Below are positions 18,384 through 27,999 of a DNA stretch of 64,000 bases, in pieces. The DNA is taken from positions 2,147,524-2,211,523 of the forward strand of contig NZ_AP027042.1 of assembly GCF_027924605.1 (NCBI RefSeq). Direction: 5' to 3'. A program made the translations under genes and the position numbers. Positions within the stretch are counted from its first letter, which is position 1. Every line of letters starts with the position of its first letter. The notes under the pieces were generated by a model. That model was not told the DNA's origin. It saw only the letters and a list, made by a program, of their open reading frames with translations, and ran no database searches. This stretch comes from Dyella sp. GSA-30. GTDB lineage: Bacteria; Pseudomonadota; Gammaproteobacteria; Xanthomonadales; Rhodanobacteraceae.

Positions 18384-19237
18384 CGCATGCCGCTAAGGTT
18401 CAAATAGGCCTGCAGCAGTGTATCGCCCGCCATGAACCAGACCCACCCGGCCGCTGCGATAAACGGCCCAAACGGCATCGGCACCTCGCGCCCGAGCTTG
18501 CGGGTCGCGATCAGCACCACGCCGAATAAAGCGCCGATCAGCGAAGACAGCAGGATGATCGGGAGCAGGGCGGATGGGCCCATCCAGGCGCCCATCGCGG
18601 CCAACAGCTTGAAGTCGCCATAGCCCATGCCCTCCTTGCCGGTCAGCAGCTTGAACAGCCAGTACACGCTCCAAAGGCTGAGGTAGCCGACAACAGCGCC
18701 AATGATCGACAGGTTCGGCGTAGTGAACATCGTCCACAGGCTGAGCAACAAGCCCAGCCACAGCAGCGGGTAGTTCAACGAATCGGGTAGCAACTGGGTG
18801 CGGAAATCGATGCCGGAGAGGGCGATCAGCAGCCAGGTAAAGGCGAGCCCGGCCAGGGTGGCCCAGCTGACGCCGAGCTTCCACACGATCAGCGCGCTCA
18901 GCACGCCCGTCAACAGCTCCACCAGCGGGTACTGGATCGAAATGGGCGCCTTGCAGTAACGGCAGCGCCCGCCCAGGAACAGCCAGCCGAACAGCGGAAT
19001 ATTGTCGCGAATCGCCAGCTTGTGCTTGCAGTGCGGGCAGTGCGACGACTCCACCACGATGCCGGGGGGCAGCGGGCTTTCGTCGGCCGGCAGCGCCAGG
19101 ATCTCGCGTGCCTCATTGCGCCACATCGCATCGATGCGCGCCGGCAGCCGCAGGATCACTACATTGAGAAAACTACCCACCAGCAAGCCGAAGACGGCAG
19201 CGATGACGATCCAGATCCAAAGGTCGAGCTCGGGCAT
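18380..19237 (-). CDS. pilD: Type IV prepilin peptidase / N-methyltransferase
   Basis: A 285-residue inner-membrane aspartyl protease that removes prepilin leaders and methylates the new N-terminus. The cytoplasmic zinc-binding loop has paired CxxC motifs (Cys67/70 and Cys92/95). The catalytic aspartates are in GIDFRTQLLPD and GMGYGDFKLLA. Multiple membrane segments fill the remainder. The ATG at 19237 is chosen (GGAA 8 bases upstream); a frame start at 19267 adds ten residues. It overlaps coaE, and a GC-rich hairpin separates it from pilC. It should process the pilins encoded at 32161-34694. Confidence 0.96.
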   Translation of the reverse strand: MPELDLWIWIVIAAVFGLLVGSFLNVVILRLPARIDAMWRNEAREILALPADESPLPPGIVVESSHCPHCKHKLAIRDNIPLFGWLFLGGRCRYCKAPISIQYPLVELLTGVLSALIVWKLGVSWATLAGLAFTWLLIALSGIDFRTQLLPDSLNYPLLWLGLLLSLWTMFTTPNLSIIGAVVGYLSLWSVYWLFKLLTGKEGMGYGDFKLLAAMGAWMGPSALLPIILLSSLIGALFGVVLIATRKLGREVPMPFGPFIAAAGWVWFMAGDTLLQAYLNLSGMR

Positions 19238-19266
19238 ACGGGCGTTTCCGAAACGTAGATAAGACA

Positions 19267-19295
19267 AAGCCCCCCTCCCGGCGGGAGAGGGGCTT
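19267..19295. other. GC-rich hairpin between pilC and pilD
   Basis: AAGCCCC and its complement, plus CTCCCG pairing with CGGGAG with one mismatch, form a long stem in the 70-base pilC-pilD gap. On the minus strand it is followed by only a short T-rich stretch (TTTGTCTT), so it may attenuate or stabilise rather than terminate. Confidence 0.5.
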
Positions 19296-19307
19296 CACGC
19301 AGCAAGC

Positions 19308-20576
19308 TTACACGGTGCCGGCGAGTTTGAAGATGGGCAGGTACAGCGCAACCACCATGCCACCGACCAGGCCACCGAGGATGACCATGATCATCGGTTC
19401 GAGCAGAGTGGACAGGGTGTCGACGGCGTTGTTGACCTCCTCCTCGTAGAACTCGGCCACCTTGAACAGCATATTGTCCAGGGCGCCCGATTCCTCGCCG
19501 ATAGCGGTCATTTGCACCACCATGTTCGGGAACAGACCGGTCTGACGCATCGACAGCTGCAGCTGGTGACCGACGGCAATGTCGTCGCGCATCTGCATGA
19601 TGGCCTCACCGTAGACGATGCTGCCGGTGGCGCCGGCGACAGCTTCCAGAGCTTCGACCAATGGGACACCTGCGCGGAACGTTACGCCTAGCGTACGGGC
19701 GAAGCGGGCGATTGCCGACTGGCGAAGGATGTTGCCGATGACTGGGATCTTGAGTGACACGCGGTCGAGAAAGTGGGCGAACTTGAGCGAGCGCTTCTTG
19801 GCGAAGATCAGTGCCGCAATGCTGCCCACGATGCCGATTAAAAGTGCCCACCAATAGGACTGCATGAACTTGGATGCGGCCACAACGACCAATGTTGGCA
19901 CGGGCAACTCAGCACCAGCATCCCGGAAAGTCTGCTCAAACACCGGTACTACGAAGAGCAGCATGATGACGCAGACCAGCAAAGCCACCGCTAGCACCAT
20001 GACGGGGTAGAACATGGCCTTTTTGATCTTGGCCTTGATCCCTTCCATGCGCTCTTTATAGGTCGCGACGGTATCGAGCACCGTATCCAGCACACCCGCC
20101 GATTCGCCGGCATGAACCAGGTTGCGATAAAGCTCGTCGAACTGGACAGGATGCCGCGCCAGTGCCTCATGCAGCGCCTGGCCACCCTCGATCCCCTGCT
20201 TGACGTCGGTGAGAATGTTCTTGAAGCGGACGTTCTTCTGACCATCGGCGATGATGTCAAAGGACTGCACCATCGGCACGCCCGAGGCCATCATGGTGGC
20301 GATCTGGCGGCTGAAGATCGCTACATCGCGCGGCTTGACCGTGCTGCCCGATGAGCCAAACAGAGGCTTGGGTCGTTCGCGCACCGTCTGGGGGTTCATA
20401 CCCTGACGCCGCAGCTCCGCCTTGACCAGCGAGGCGTTCTTGGCGGGCATATCGCCCTTCATGCGCTTGCCGCGCTTGTCCAGCGCGACCCACTCGTATG
20501 TGGTCAGCGCGCTCACGGTGGCGCGATCTGCGCCGACTGAGCGTGCCTTGTTTGCGGTTGCGGTAGCCGTCGCCAT
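19308..20576 (-). CDS. pilC: Type IV pilus inner-membrane platform protein
   Basis: A 422-residue GspF/PilC-family protein forming the inner-membrane platform that couples the PilB/PilT motors to pilin addition and removal. Two GspF domains are visible: the first begins near FSRQIATMMASGVPM (about residue 88), the second near FARTLGVTFRAGVPL (about residue 290). Three long hydrophobic segments are visible, with the last at the C-terminus. GGGGA lies about 10 bases before the ATG. The order pilB-pilC-pilD-coaE is conserved in Xanthomonadaceae. Confidence 0.96.
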   Translation of the reverse strand: MATATATANKARSVGADRATVSALTTYEWVALDKRGKRMKGDMPAKNASLVKAELRRQGMNPQTVRERPKPLFGSSGSTVKPRDVAIFSRQIATMMASGVPMVQSFDIIADGQKNVRFKNILTDVKQGIEGGQALHEALARHPVQFDELYRNLVHAGESAGVLDTVLDTVATYKERMEGIKAKIKKAMFYPVMVLAVALLVCVIMLLFVVPVFEQTFRDAGAELPVPTLVVVAASKFMQSYWWALLIGIVGSIAALIFAKKRSLKFAHFLDRVSLKIPVIGNILRQSAIARFARTLGVTFRAGVPLVEALEAVAGATGSIVYGEAIMQMRDDIAVGHQLQLSMRQTGLFPNMVVQMTAIGEESGALDNMLFKVAEFYEEEVNNAVDTLSTLLEPMIMVILGGLVGGMVVALYLPIFKLAGTV

Positions 20577-20722
20577 GCGCTTGATTCCCCCGATGATTCG
20601 TTCCGGCCCGACATTCCCATCCTACGGGCACGATTTTTCAGAGCTTATGTCATTTCTACCGGTCAATCCGTGGTGCCGAACGCAAGTTAAGCGTTACGGG
20701 CATCGCAAAATCGCCGGCTGGA

Positions 20723-22444
20723 TCAATCCTTGGTAACGCGGTCGATCTCGGCAAGACTGGTAACTCCTTGTTTTACCTTCTCCAGCGCCGAGGCGCGCAG
20801 GTCGTTCACCCCGGCCTTGCGCGAGACCTCCGCAATCTGCAGGGCGTTACCGCCTTGCAGGATGATTTTCTGGATATCTTCGAGCATCGGCATGACTTGA
20901 TAGATACCTACGCGGCCTTTATAGCCCTCATTGCAGGCATCGCAGCCGACCGCCTCGTACACCTTCAGTCCAGCGTCGATATCGGCCTGGCTAAAGCCCG
21001 CGGCGAGCAGCAGCTGTGGCGAGATATCCATCTCTTTCTTGCAGTCATGCAGGCGGCGAGCCAGACGCTGGGCAATGACCAGGGTGACCGACGAGGTGAT
21101 GTTATAGGGCGCGATGCCCATGTTCATCAGGCGCGCGATGGTCTGCGGGGCATCGTTGGTATGCAGGGTGGACAGGACCATATGGCCGGTCTGCGCTGCC
21201 TTGATGGCAATCTCGGCGGTTTCCAGGTCGCGAATTTCGCCGACCATGATCACGTCTGGATCCTGGCGCAGGAACGAGCGCAATGCGGCAGCGAAGGTCA
21301 TGCCGCGCTTGGTGTTCTGCTGGACCTGGTTGATGCCTTCGACGCGGATTTCGACCGGGTCTTCGACAGTCGAGATATTGCGCTCGGCCGTGTTCAGGAT
21401 ATTGAGCGCCGTATACAACGACACGGTTTTACCCGAGCCGGTCGGGCCGGTCACCAACACCATGCCGTAAGGCTTGTGGATGGCGTCGACATACAGATTT
21501 TTCTGGGGTTCGTCATAACCGAGCTTGTCGATACCCAGCCTCGCCGAGGAGCCGTCCAGGATACGCAGCACGATCTTTTCGCCGAACAAAGTCGGCAACG
21601 TGCTGACACGGAAGTCGACCGCGCGGCTCTTGGACAGATTCAGCTTGATGCGACCGTCCTGCGGTACGCGACGCTCGGCAATGTCCAGGCCGGACATCAC
21701 CTTCAAGCGCGAGGAGATACGCGACGCCAGCTTCATCGGCGGGCTGGCTACGGCACGCAGCATGCCGTCCATGCGCAGACGCACCCGGTACTGTGTCTCG
21801 AACGGTTCGAAGTGGATATCCGAGGCACCCCGGCGGATCGCGTCCACCAGGATCTTGTTGACGAACTTCACCACCGGCGCATCGTCGTTGGCGTTGGCGT
21901 CGATGCCGGTCTGCTCGGCATCTTCGTCGCCGCCTTCCAGCGCCAGCTCGTCCAGATCGCCGCCGCCCATATCGGGCACGGCATTGCTCATCGTATTGAG
22001 CAGGTTCTCGATAACCCGGATCAACTGGCCACGTTCGACCAGGATCGGCTCGACCATGCAATTGGAGTTGAACTTGATCTCGTCCAATGCATGCGACTGC
22101 ATCGGGTCGGCGATACCGACGAACAAGCGCTTGCCGCGCTTGAACAGTGGCAGCGCCTGATGCTTGTTGATCAGCGCCTCGCTGATCATGTTGTGCGGCA
22201 TGGTGGCGGGATTCAACGCCGAGACGTCCATCATCGGCATGCCGAATTCGGCAGACGCGACCTGGGTCAGCCTGGGGCTGTCGACCAGGCCCTTATCCAA
22301 CAGCCATGCGGCCAGGCTGGCCTTTTGCTGGGTGGAGTCCGCCACTGCCTTGCGCACGTCGGCCTCAGGCAGGACGCCTTCCGAGACCAGCCGCCGAGCC
22401 ATGCCCGAGAGGCCAGCTAACGATGGTTGCAATTGCGATGACAT
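20723..22444 (-). CDS. pilB: Type IV pilus assembly ATPase
   Basis: A 573-residue GspE/PilB-family hexameric ATPase powering pilus extension. The N-terminal MshEN-type domain precedes a Walker A motif (GPTGSGKT), an Asp box, a Walker B (PDVIMVGEIRD) and His box (TGHMVLSTLHTNDA). In the C-terminal zinc region the second CxxC (CDACNEGYKGRVGIY) is intact, but the first pair is reduced to a single Cys in LHDCKKEM. The length is normal. No pilR/pilS regulator lies beside it, unlike many relatives; a divergent glycan operon begins about 200 bases upstream. Confidence 0.96.
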   Translation of the reverse strand: MSSQLQPSLAGLSGMARRLVSEGVLPEADVRKAVADSTQQKASLAAWLLDKGLVDSPRLTQVASAEFGMPMMDVSALNPATMPHNMISEALINKHQALPLFKRGKRLFVGIADPMQSHALDEIKFNSNCMVEPILVERGQLIRVIENLLNTMSNAVPDMGGGDLDELALEGGDEDAEQTGIDANANDDAPVVKFVNKILVDAIRRGASDIHFEPFETQYRVRLRMDGMLRAVASPPMKLASRISSRLKVMSGLDIAERRVPQDGRIKLNLSKSRAVDFRVSTLPTLFGEKIVLRILDGSSARLGIDKLGYDEPQKNLYVDAIHKPYGMVLVTGPTGSGKTVSLYTALNILNTAERNISTVEDPVEIRVEGINQVQQNTKRGMTFAAALRSFLRQDPDVIMVGEIRDLETAEIAIKAAQTGHMVLSTLHTNDAPQTIARLMNMGIAPYNITSSVTLVIAQRLARRLHDCKKEMDISPQLLLAAGFSQADIDAGLKVYEAVGCDACNEGYKGRVGIYQVMPMLEDIQKIILQGGNALQIAEVSRKAGVNDLRASALEKVKQGVTSLAEIDRVTKD

Positions 22445-22647
22445 GAGTTTGGTCCAGCCCCCTGATTGGAGAGGAATTTACAGTAGTTGAGGCGGCGGGT
22501 CATCTATTGCTCGAAGCGGCGTCCCCGACAGTGATTGAGCGCACATCGGCGGCGCTCGATCGCAGATTTTTGCCCTCCTTTGGAGGGGCTTGGCATGGAC
22601 GGGACCCCGGCTTTCGGATAGAACGGCGGTCTTTGCATGAAGTTCCC

Positions 22648-23820
22648 ATGTCCGAAGCCTCTCTAGCCCCCTTCCTGGTCTTTGGTGCGCCCCTGATCGG
22701 CGAGGAGGAGATCGCCGAGGTCGAGGCCGTTCTTCGTTCAGGTTGGCTGGGGACTGGCCCTCGGGTGGCGCGTTTCGAGCAGGATTTCGCTGCCTGGCGC
22801 GGCGTGGCCCCCGCCCAGGTCGCGGCCGTGAACTCCTGTACCGCCGCCTTGCATGTGAGCATGGTCGCGGCCGGCCTGGAGCCTGGCAGCGAGGTCATCA
22901 CGACTCCACTGACCTTCTGCGCCACGGTGAACGCGATCCTGCATGCGGGGCTGAAGCCGGTGCTGGCCGACATCGATCCCGTCACGCAGAACATCGACCC
23001 GGAGGCGATCGAGGCGGCGATCACGCCGCGTACGCGAGCCATCCTGCCAGTGCATTTTGCGGGGCGGCCGTGTTCGATGGACCGCATCATGGCGATTGCC
23101 CGCAAGCACGACCTGGTCGTCATCGAAGATTGCGCGCATGCGGTCGAAAGCGAGTTCCAGGGCCAGGCGGTCGGTACCTTTGGCGACTTTGGCTGCTATA
23201 GCTTCTATGCCACCAAGAACGTCGTTACCGGCGAGGGCGGCATGATCGTCGGCCGCGACGAAGAGCGTATCGCCCGGGCTCGGATGCTCGCCCTGCATGG
23301 CATGAGTCGCGACGCCTGGCACCGCTTTAGCGACAAGGGCTACAAGCACTATCAAGTGGTGGAGTGCGGCTTCAAGTACAACATGATGGATATGCAGGCA
23401 GCGATCGGCATCCATCAGCTGGCGCGGGTGGAGGCTAACTGGAAGCGTCGCAAGGAACTGTGGGCCCGCTATGACGCCGCGTTCGCCGATCTGCCGATAG
23501 GGTTGCCGGCCGCACCGGACGCCGATACCCGGCACGGTTACCATCTTTATACGATCATGCTCGACGAGGCCGAGTCGGGGATCGATCGCGACGGCTTTCT
23601 CGAGGCGATGAATCGCCTGCGTATCGGCACCGGCGTGCATTACCTGTCGATTCCCGAGCATCCCTATTACCAGCAAACTCTGGGGTGGCGGCCGGAACAA
23701 TGGCCGATGGCGCAGCGTATTGGACGCCGTACCGTCAGCCTGCCGCTGTCGCCCGCGTTGACCGATGCGGACGCCGAGCGTGTCATCGACGCGGTACATA
23801 CGATTATCCTGCAACGCTGA
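22648..23820 (+). CDS. DegT/DnrJ/EryC1/StrS-family sugar aminotransferase
   Basis: A 390-residue PLP-dependent enzyme of the family that converts keto-sugar nucleotides to amino sugars. The PLP-binding Lys is in FYATKNVVTGEGGM (about residue 189), with IEDCAHAVES (Asp binding the PLP nitrogen) before it. The start at 22648 gives the standard N-terminus; the frame extends 47 codons upstream without homology-like sequence. It opens a plus-strand run of glycan genes ending at 28857. Its product may be an amino sugar for the glycan built by the following genes. The exact sugar cannot be read. Confidence 0.88.
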   Translation: MSEASLAPFLVFGAPLIGEEEIAEVEAVLRSGWLGTGPRVARFEQDFAAWRGVAPAQVAAVNSCTAALHVSMVAAGLEPGSEVITTPLTFCATVNAILHAGLKPVLADIDPVTQNIDPEAIEAAITPRTRAILPVHFAGRPCSMDRIMAIARKHDLVVIEDCAHAVESEFQGQAVGTFGDFGCYSFYATKNVVTGEGGMIVGRDEERIARARMLALHGMSRDAWHRFSDKGYKHYQVVECGFKYNMMDMQAAIGIHQLARVEANWKRRKELWARYDAAFADLPIGLPAAPDADTRHGYHLYTIMLDEAESGIDRDGFLEAMNRLRIGTGVHYLSIPEHPYYQQTLGWRPEQWPMAQRIGRRTVSLPLSPALTDADAERVIDAVHTIILQR

Positions 23821-23838
23821 TGACTTCATGCGCGGGTC

Positions 23839-24747
23839 ATGGGCTACCTGACGCGAACCGATATGATGTCTGTGTTAACTCCGGGAGCTGTCTTGATTCC
23901 TTTAAGCATCATCTTGCCCGCCAAGGACGAGGCTGCCGCGCTGATCGCGTTGCTGCCACGGCTACGTGCCGCTCATCCGGCGGCGGAAATCATCGTGGTC
24001 GACGACGGCTCGACCGATGACACGCGCGCATGTTGCGCGTCCGCGGGCGTGACCTGTCTATCCTCTCCGTATTCGATGGGCAATGGCGCTGCCATCAAGC
24101 GCGGTTCGCGCGCGGCGCGCGGTGACGTGCTGGTCTTCATGGACGCGGACGGACAGCACGATCCCGCCGACATTGCGCGCCTGCTCGCCAAGCTCGACGA
24201 GGGCTATGACATGGTCGTCGGAGCGCGCGATTGGGATAGTCAGGCCGGCGTCGGTCGTGGCCTGGCTAATGCGCTCTACAATTGGCTGGCCTCGCGCATC
24301 ACGGGTCACGCCGTGGCCGACCTGACTTCCGGCTATCGCGCGGTTCGTGCGGATAAATTCCGCGAGTTCCTACATTTGCTGCCCAATGGCTTTTCTTATC
24401 CGACCACCAGCACGATGGCGTTCTTTCGTAGTGCTTACGCGGTGGCCTATGTGCCGATCAAGGCGGCCGAGCGAGTGGGCAAGAGCCATATCAAGCCGCT
24501 GCGCGATGGCTTGCGCTTTCTGCTGATCATTTTCAAGATCGCCACGCTGTATTCGCCGCTGAAGTTGTTTGTACCGACCAGCGTGGTTTTCTTCCTGCTC
24601 GGCCTGCTCAACTATGCATGGACCTTCATGCATGATGGCCGTCTGACCAATATGAGCACGCTGCTGTGGAGTGCTGCAGTCATCGTGTTTCTGATCGGAC
24701 TGATCTCCGAACAGATTACGTCGCTCACCTACCGCCGGAATGACTGA
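23839..24747 (+). CDS. GT2 glycosyltransferase, dolichyl-phosphate-mannose-synthase-like, membrane anchored
   Basis: A 302-residue family-2 glycosyltransferase. The GT-A core has IIVVDDGSTDDT (about residues 50-61) and the metal-binding FMDADGQHDP (near residue 98). Two C-terminal hydrophobic segments (VPTSVVFFLLGLLNYAW and WSAAVIVFLIGLI) anchor it. DPM-like enzymes charge undecaprenyl phosphate with a sugar used later by GT-C transferases, which fits the GT-C protein at 30092-32098. Starts at 23863 or 23866 are equally possible; no Shine-Dalgarno decides. Confidence 0.85.
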   Translation: MGYLTRTDMMSVLTPGAVLIPLSIILPAKDEAAALIALLPRLRAAHPAAEIIVVDDGSTDDTRACCASAGVTCLSSPYSMGNGAAIKRGSRAARGDVLVFMDADGQHDPADIARLLAKLDEGYDMVVGARDWDSQAGVGRGLANALYNWLASRITGHAVADLTSGYRAVRADKFREFLHLLPNGFSYPTTSTMAFFRSAYAVAYVPIKAAERVGKSHIKPLRDGLRFLLIIFKIATLYSPLKLFVPTSVVFFLLGLLNYAWTFMHDGRLTNMSTLLWSAAVIVFLIGLISEQITSLTYRRND

Positions 24748-25954
24748 GCAGGTCGGCCACGGCGAGCGGCTGCGGTTGCTCGTACTTACCTCGACCTATC
24801 CGCGCTGGGCAGGTGATCCTGAGCCGGGTTTTGTGCACGAGTTGTCGCGAAGGCTTGCCGACACGTTCGATGTGCAAGTGATCGGGCCACATGCAGCCGG
24901 TGCGCTTGCGCGGGAAAGACTCGATGGGGTCGATATTCATCGCTATCGCTACGCGCCGGTAGCGCTGGAAACTTTAGTCAATCACGGCGGTATTCTTACC
25001 AATCTCAAGCGCTCGCTGTGGAAGTGGCTGTTGGTACCCAGCTTTCTTGCTGGCCAGTACCTATCGCTGCGTAGAGCGCTGCGCGAGTTTCGGCCGCAGG
25101 TGATCCACGCGCATTGGCTCCTGCCCCAGGGATTGATCGCCGCATTGGGTCGACAAGATGTGCCGCTCGTGGCGACTTCGCATGGTGCCGACTTGTTTGG
25201 CCTGCGTGGTAAATGGTTCGCCAAGTTGCGTCGCTGGGCGGTGCCGCGAATGTCGGTAGTGACGTTGGTAAGCGAGGCGATGCGTCAACGCTTGCTTGCC
25301 GAGCAGCCGCAGGCGAACGCGTTGGTCATGTCGATGGGCGTGGACGTGCGCGAGCGCTTTGTCCCGGCAGCGGTGGAGCGAAACCCTGCCGAGCTTCTCT
25401 TCGTCGGCCGCCTGGTCGAAAAGAAAGGCTTGCACCATCTGCTGCATGCCTTGCCTCAGGTTATCGCCGCATATCCAGGGGCACGCTTGACCATCGTGGG
25501 ATTTGGCCCCGAACGCGAGCGCCTGGAACGTATCGTCGCCGAGCTTGATCTGAAAGAACACGTGGCTTTTGCTGGCGCGATGTCCCAGGCCTCCTTACCC
25601 GCGCTTTACCAGCGCGCCACCCTCTTCGTTGCCCCCTTTATTGAAGCCGATGATGGCGACCAGGAAGGTTTGGGTCTGGTAGTGGCCGAAGCGATGGCCT
25701 GCGGTTGCCCGGTTGTTGTCGGTAACGTTCCGGCGACGCAAGACCTGGTCGACGAAGATAGCGGCATTCGTGTGCCGGCATCCGATCATGCCCAGTTGGC
25801 CCGCGCCATCATTGTCCTGCTCAAGGATGACGAGGGGCGCGCTCGCATGGGTCGTCATGCGCGTGCGTACGTAGAGCAGCATTACTCATGGGATGCGGTA
25901 GCCGAGCGTTACAGCCGATTGCTGGCAGATGTGGCCAGGGCGGGGCGCACATGA
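24740..25954 (+). CDS. GT4 glycosyltransferase
   Basis: A 404-residue GT-B fold transferase. It has an N-terminal acceptor domain with VLTSTYPRWAGDPEPGFVHEL near the start, and a C-terminal nucleotide-sugar domain with ELLFVGRLVEKKGLHHLL (about residue 216) and the E-x7-E signature EGLGLVVAEAMACGCPVV (about residues 308-325). It overlaps the preceding gene by 8 bases and the next by 4, so it is translationally coupled. It probably adds a sugar to a lipid-linked glycan at the cytosolic face of the inner membrane. Donor and acceptor are unknown. Confidence 0.87.
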   Translation: MTEQVGHGERLRLLVLTSTYPRWAGDPEPGFVHELSRRLADTFDVQVIGPHAAGALARERLDGVDIHRYRYAPVALETLVNHGGILTNLKRSLWKWLLVPSFLAGQYLSLRRALREFRPQVIHAHWLLPQGLIAALGRQDVPLVATSHGADLFGLRGKWFAKLRRWAVPRMSVVTLVSEAMRQRLLAEQPQANALVMSMGVDVRERFVPAAVERNPAELLFVGRLVEKKGLHHLLHALPQVIAAYPGARLTIVGFGPERERLERIVAELDLKEHVAFAGAMSQASLPALYQRATLFVAPFIEADDGDQEGLGLVVAEAMACGCPVVVGNVPATQDLVDEDSGIRVPASDHAQLARAIIVLLKDDEGRARMGRHARAYVEQHYSWDAVAERYSRLLADVARAGRT

Positions 25955-26988
25955 GCGCTCGCCCTTTACGAATCTGGTTGCCGAGCCTACGCGCGGGCAG
26001 CGGCATCGATGTATTTGCGATGCGGTTGGCCGAGGGGCTTGCGCGTGCAGGACATGAGCCGCTATTGCAATGGTTTGACCATGCCTACGAATTGAAACCG
26101 TGGCTGTTGCGTAAAGTGCCGTCGCCCGAGCGCACGGATATTGTGCACGCTGCCAGTTGGCAGGGCTTTGCGTTCAAGCGCCCAGGTATCCCGCTTGTTG
26201 TAACGGAACATCAGTACATCCGGCATCCGCGTTTTTTGCCGCACCGCGGCTTGATGCAGACGCTGTACCACCGAGTTTTTATCGATCTGTGCATCGAGCG
26301 TTCCTATCGTGTGGCCGACGCCCTGGTCACGGTTAGCGAGCACACAGCAAAAGCCATGCGCGCTGATGTCGAAAAGCCGGTGCAGATGATTCATAACTGG
26401 GTCGATACCGACGTATTCAGGCCCGCAGCGCAGAGAAGCCGGATGGAAGGGCAGCCCTTCCGTCTGTTGTTCGTGGGAAACCCCTCGCGCTGGAAAGGCG
26501 CCGACCTGCTGCCTGGTCTGGCCGCCGAGCTTGGGCCGGCGTTCGAGATACTGTGCGTGGCGGGCCTGCGCAAATCTTTCGACACCGCAGCGTGGCCGTC
26601 GAATATGCGTGTGGTCGAACGGACGGAAGCGAAGCATATGCCCGCCATCTATCGTGAAGCGGACGCGGCGCTCGTGCCTACACGCTACGAGGCGTTCGGT
26701 TATGTGGCTGTCGAAGCGATGGCCTGCGGTCTGCCTGTGATCGGTTTCGACAGTACCGGCACGGCGGAGGTTTGCATGGACGGCGAGACCGCTCTGCTGG
26801 CACCTATGGACGATACAAAACGACTTGCAGCGCATGCGCGACGATTCGCTGCCGATACATCCCTGGTCGAGCAGTTGGGACGCGCCGGGCGAAAGCGCGC
26901 CGTGGAGATGTTCAGCGAAGCGCGGGCCATCGCTTCCTACGAGTCGCTTTATCGGCAACTGCTTAAAGAAGGTCGCCGCGATGGCTGA
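25951..26988 (+). CDS. GT4 glycosyltransferase
   Basis: A 345-residue GT-B glycosyltransferase. Recognisable elements are RAGSGIDVFAMRLAEGLARAGH in the first domain, VSEHTAKAM near the interdomain region, FRLLFVGNPSRWKGADLLPG in the second domain, and the E-x7-E signature EAFGYVAVEAMACGLPV near residue 249. The ATG at 25951 overlaps the stop of the previous gene (ATGA); the upstream frame start at 25888 lies inside it and is rejected. It acts in the same glycan pathway as its neighbours. It most resembles the WaaG/PimA-like group, with moderate certainty. Confidence 0.86.
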   Translation: MSARPLRIWLPSLRAGSGIDVFAMRLAEGLARAGHEPLLQWFDHAYELKPWLLRKVPSPERTDIVHAASWQGFAFKRPGIPLVVTEHQYIRHPRFLPHRGLMQTLYHRVFIDLCIERSYRVADALVTVSEHTAKAMRADVEKPVQMIHNWVDTDVFRPAAQRSRMEGQPFRLLFVGNPSRWKGADLLPGLAAELGPAFEILCVAGLRKSFDTAAWPSNMRVVERTEAKHMPAIYREADAALVPTRYEAFGYVAVEAMACGLPVIGFDSTGTAEVCMDGETALLAPMDDTKRLAAHARRFAADTSLVEQLGRAGRKRAVEMFSEARAIASYESLYRQLLKEGRRDG

Positions 26989-27997
26989 GCAAGACCACGC
27001 ATGGTCCTGGAGTGCGGACGAGCTGGAAGACGTGCCGCAATGCCCCGTATGCGATGCGGGCGACTCCAGGGCTGTCTATGACACCTTGCGAGATCATCTC
27101 GAAGATGTTCCCGGCGCGTGGCCGATGCGCATTTGCCTGAATTGCGAAAGCTTGTACCTTGCCCGACGGCCGACCATCGCATCGATCGGCAAGGCCTATT
27201 CAAGCTACTACACCCATGCCGACAGCCAGGCGGCGTATGCCGACGACAACGGTCAATCGTTGCTGTGGCGCTGGTCCAATGGCTATATGAATTCGCGTTT
27301 CGGTGCGACACGTATGCCAGCGGCGCGAAGAGGTCGCTGGATCATGTCGATGATCCCGCCCTTGCGCCAGCAATTGGATTTTTTCTACCGCCATCTCCCG
27401 CATGGACCGGGACGATTGCTTGATGTGGGGTGCGGTAACGGAGTGTTCCTGCTTCGCGCTCGCGATGCGGGATGGAACGTCGAAGGCCTTGAGCCTGATC
27501 CCGCCGCTGCCGCCGCTGGACGTCGATCGGGCTTGGATATTGCGGATGGCACGCTGGATGGATTCGCTCCACAGGGATCATTTGATGCCATTACAGCCTC
27601 GCACGTTATCGAGCACGTGCATCACCCACGACGCTTCCTTGAGCAGATCTTTGCCTTGTTGCGACCGGATGGCCAAGTCTGGCTGGCGACGCCCAACGCG
27701 CATAGCCTTGGGCGCCGATGGTATGGGCCTTATTGGCGTGGTTTGGAGCCACCGCGGCATATGACGGTGCTCTCGCCCAAGGCTTTGGTCCTGCTGCTGC
27801 AACGTGCGGGGTTTGACGACATCCAACTACTCCGTCGTGGCCGTGGGTCCAGCTATATCTTGCGTTCCTCCGCGGAGACGATGCGGCACGAAGGTGTGCG
27901 AAAAATGACCTTGTCCCCTTTGCTGGTGGATGCGCTTGCAAGCTTGCGGGCGAGCTGGTCAGAAGAATGCGTCGTTCGTGCATATAGGCGGAGTTGA
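26981..27997 (+). CDS. SAM-dependent methyltransferase with N-terminal CxxC zinc-ribbon-like segment
   Basis: A 338-residue class I methyltransferase. The N-terminus has two CxxC pairs (CPVCDAGDS near residue 18, CLNCESLY near residue 53) that could bind zinc, as in sugar C-methyltransferase-like proteins. The SAM motif LLDVGCGNGVFLLRARDAGW lies near residues 146-165, followed by motif II ITASHVIEHVHHPRRF. It overlaps the preceding glycosyltransferase by 8 bases. In this setting it probably methylates a sugar of the glycan or its nucleotide precursor. Confidence 0.84.
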   Translation: MAEQDHAWSWSADELEDVPQCPVCDAGDSRAVYDTLRDHLEDVPGAWPMRICLNCESLYLARRPTIASIGKAYSSYYTHADSQAAYADDNGQSLLWRWSNGYMNSRFGATRMPAARRGRWIMSMIPPLRQQLDFFYRHLPHGPGRLLDVGCGNGVFLLRARDAGWNVEGLEPDPAAAAAGRRSGLDIADGTLDGFAPQGSFDAITASHVIEHVHHPRRFLEQIFALLRPDGQVWLATPNAHSLGRRWYGPYWRGLEPPRHMTVLSPKALVLLLQRAGFDDIQLLRRGRGSSYILRSSAETMRHEGVRKMTLSPLLVDALASLRASWSEECVVRAYRRS

Positions 27998-27999
27998 AT

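Noticed and set aside
20768-22420. A 550-codon open frame antisense to pilB
   Set aside because: pilB has all ATPase motifs on the other strand; the antisense frame has no recognisable domain.
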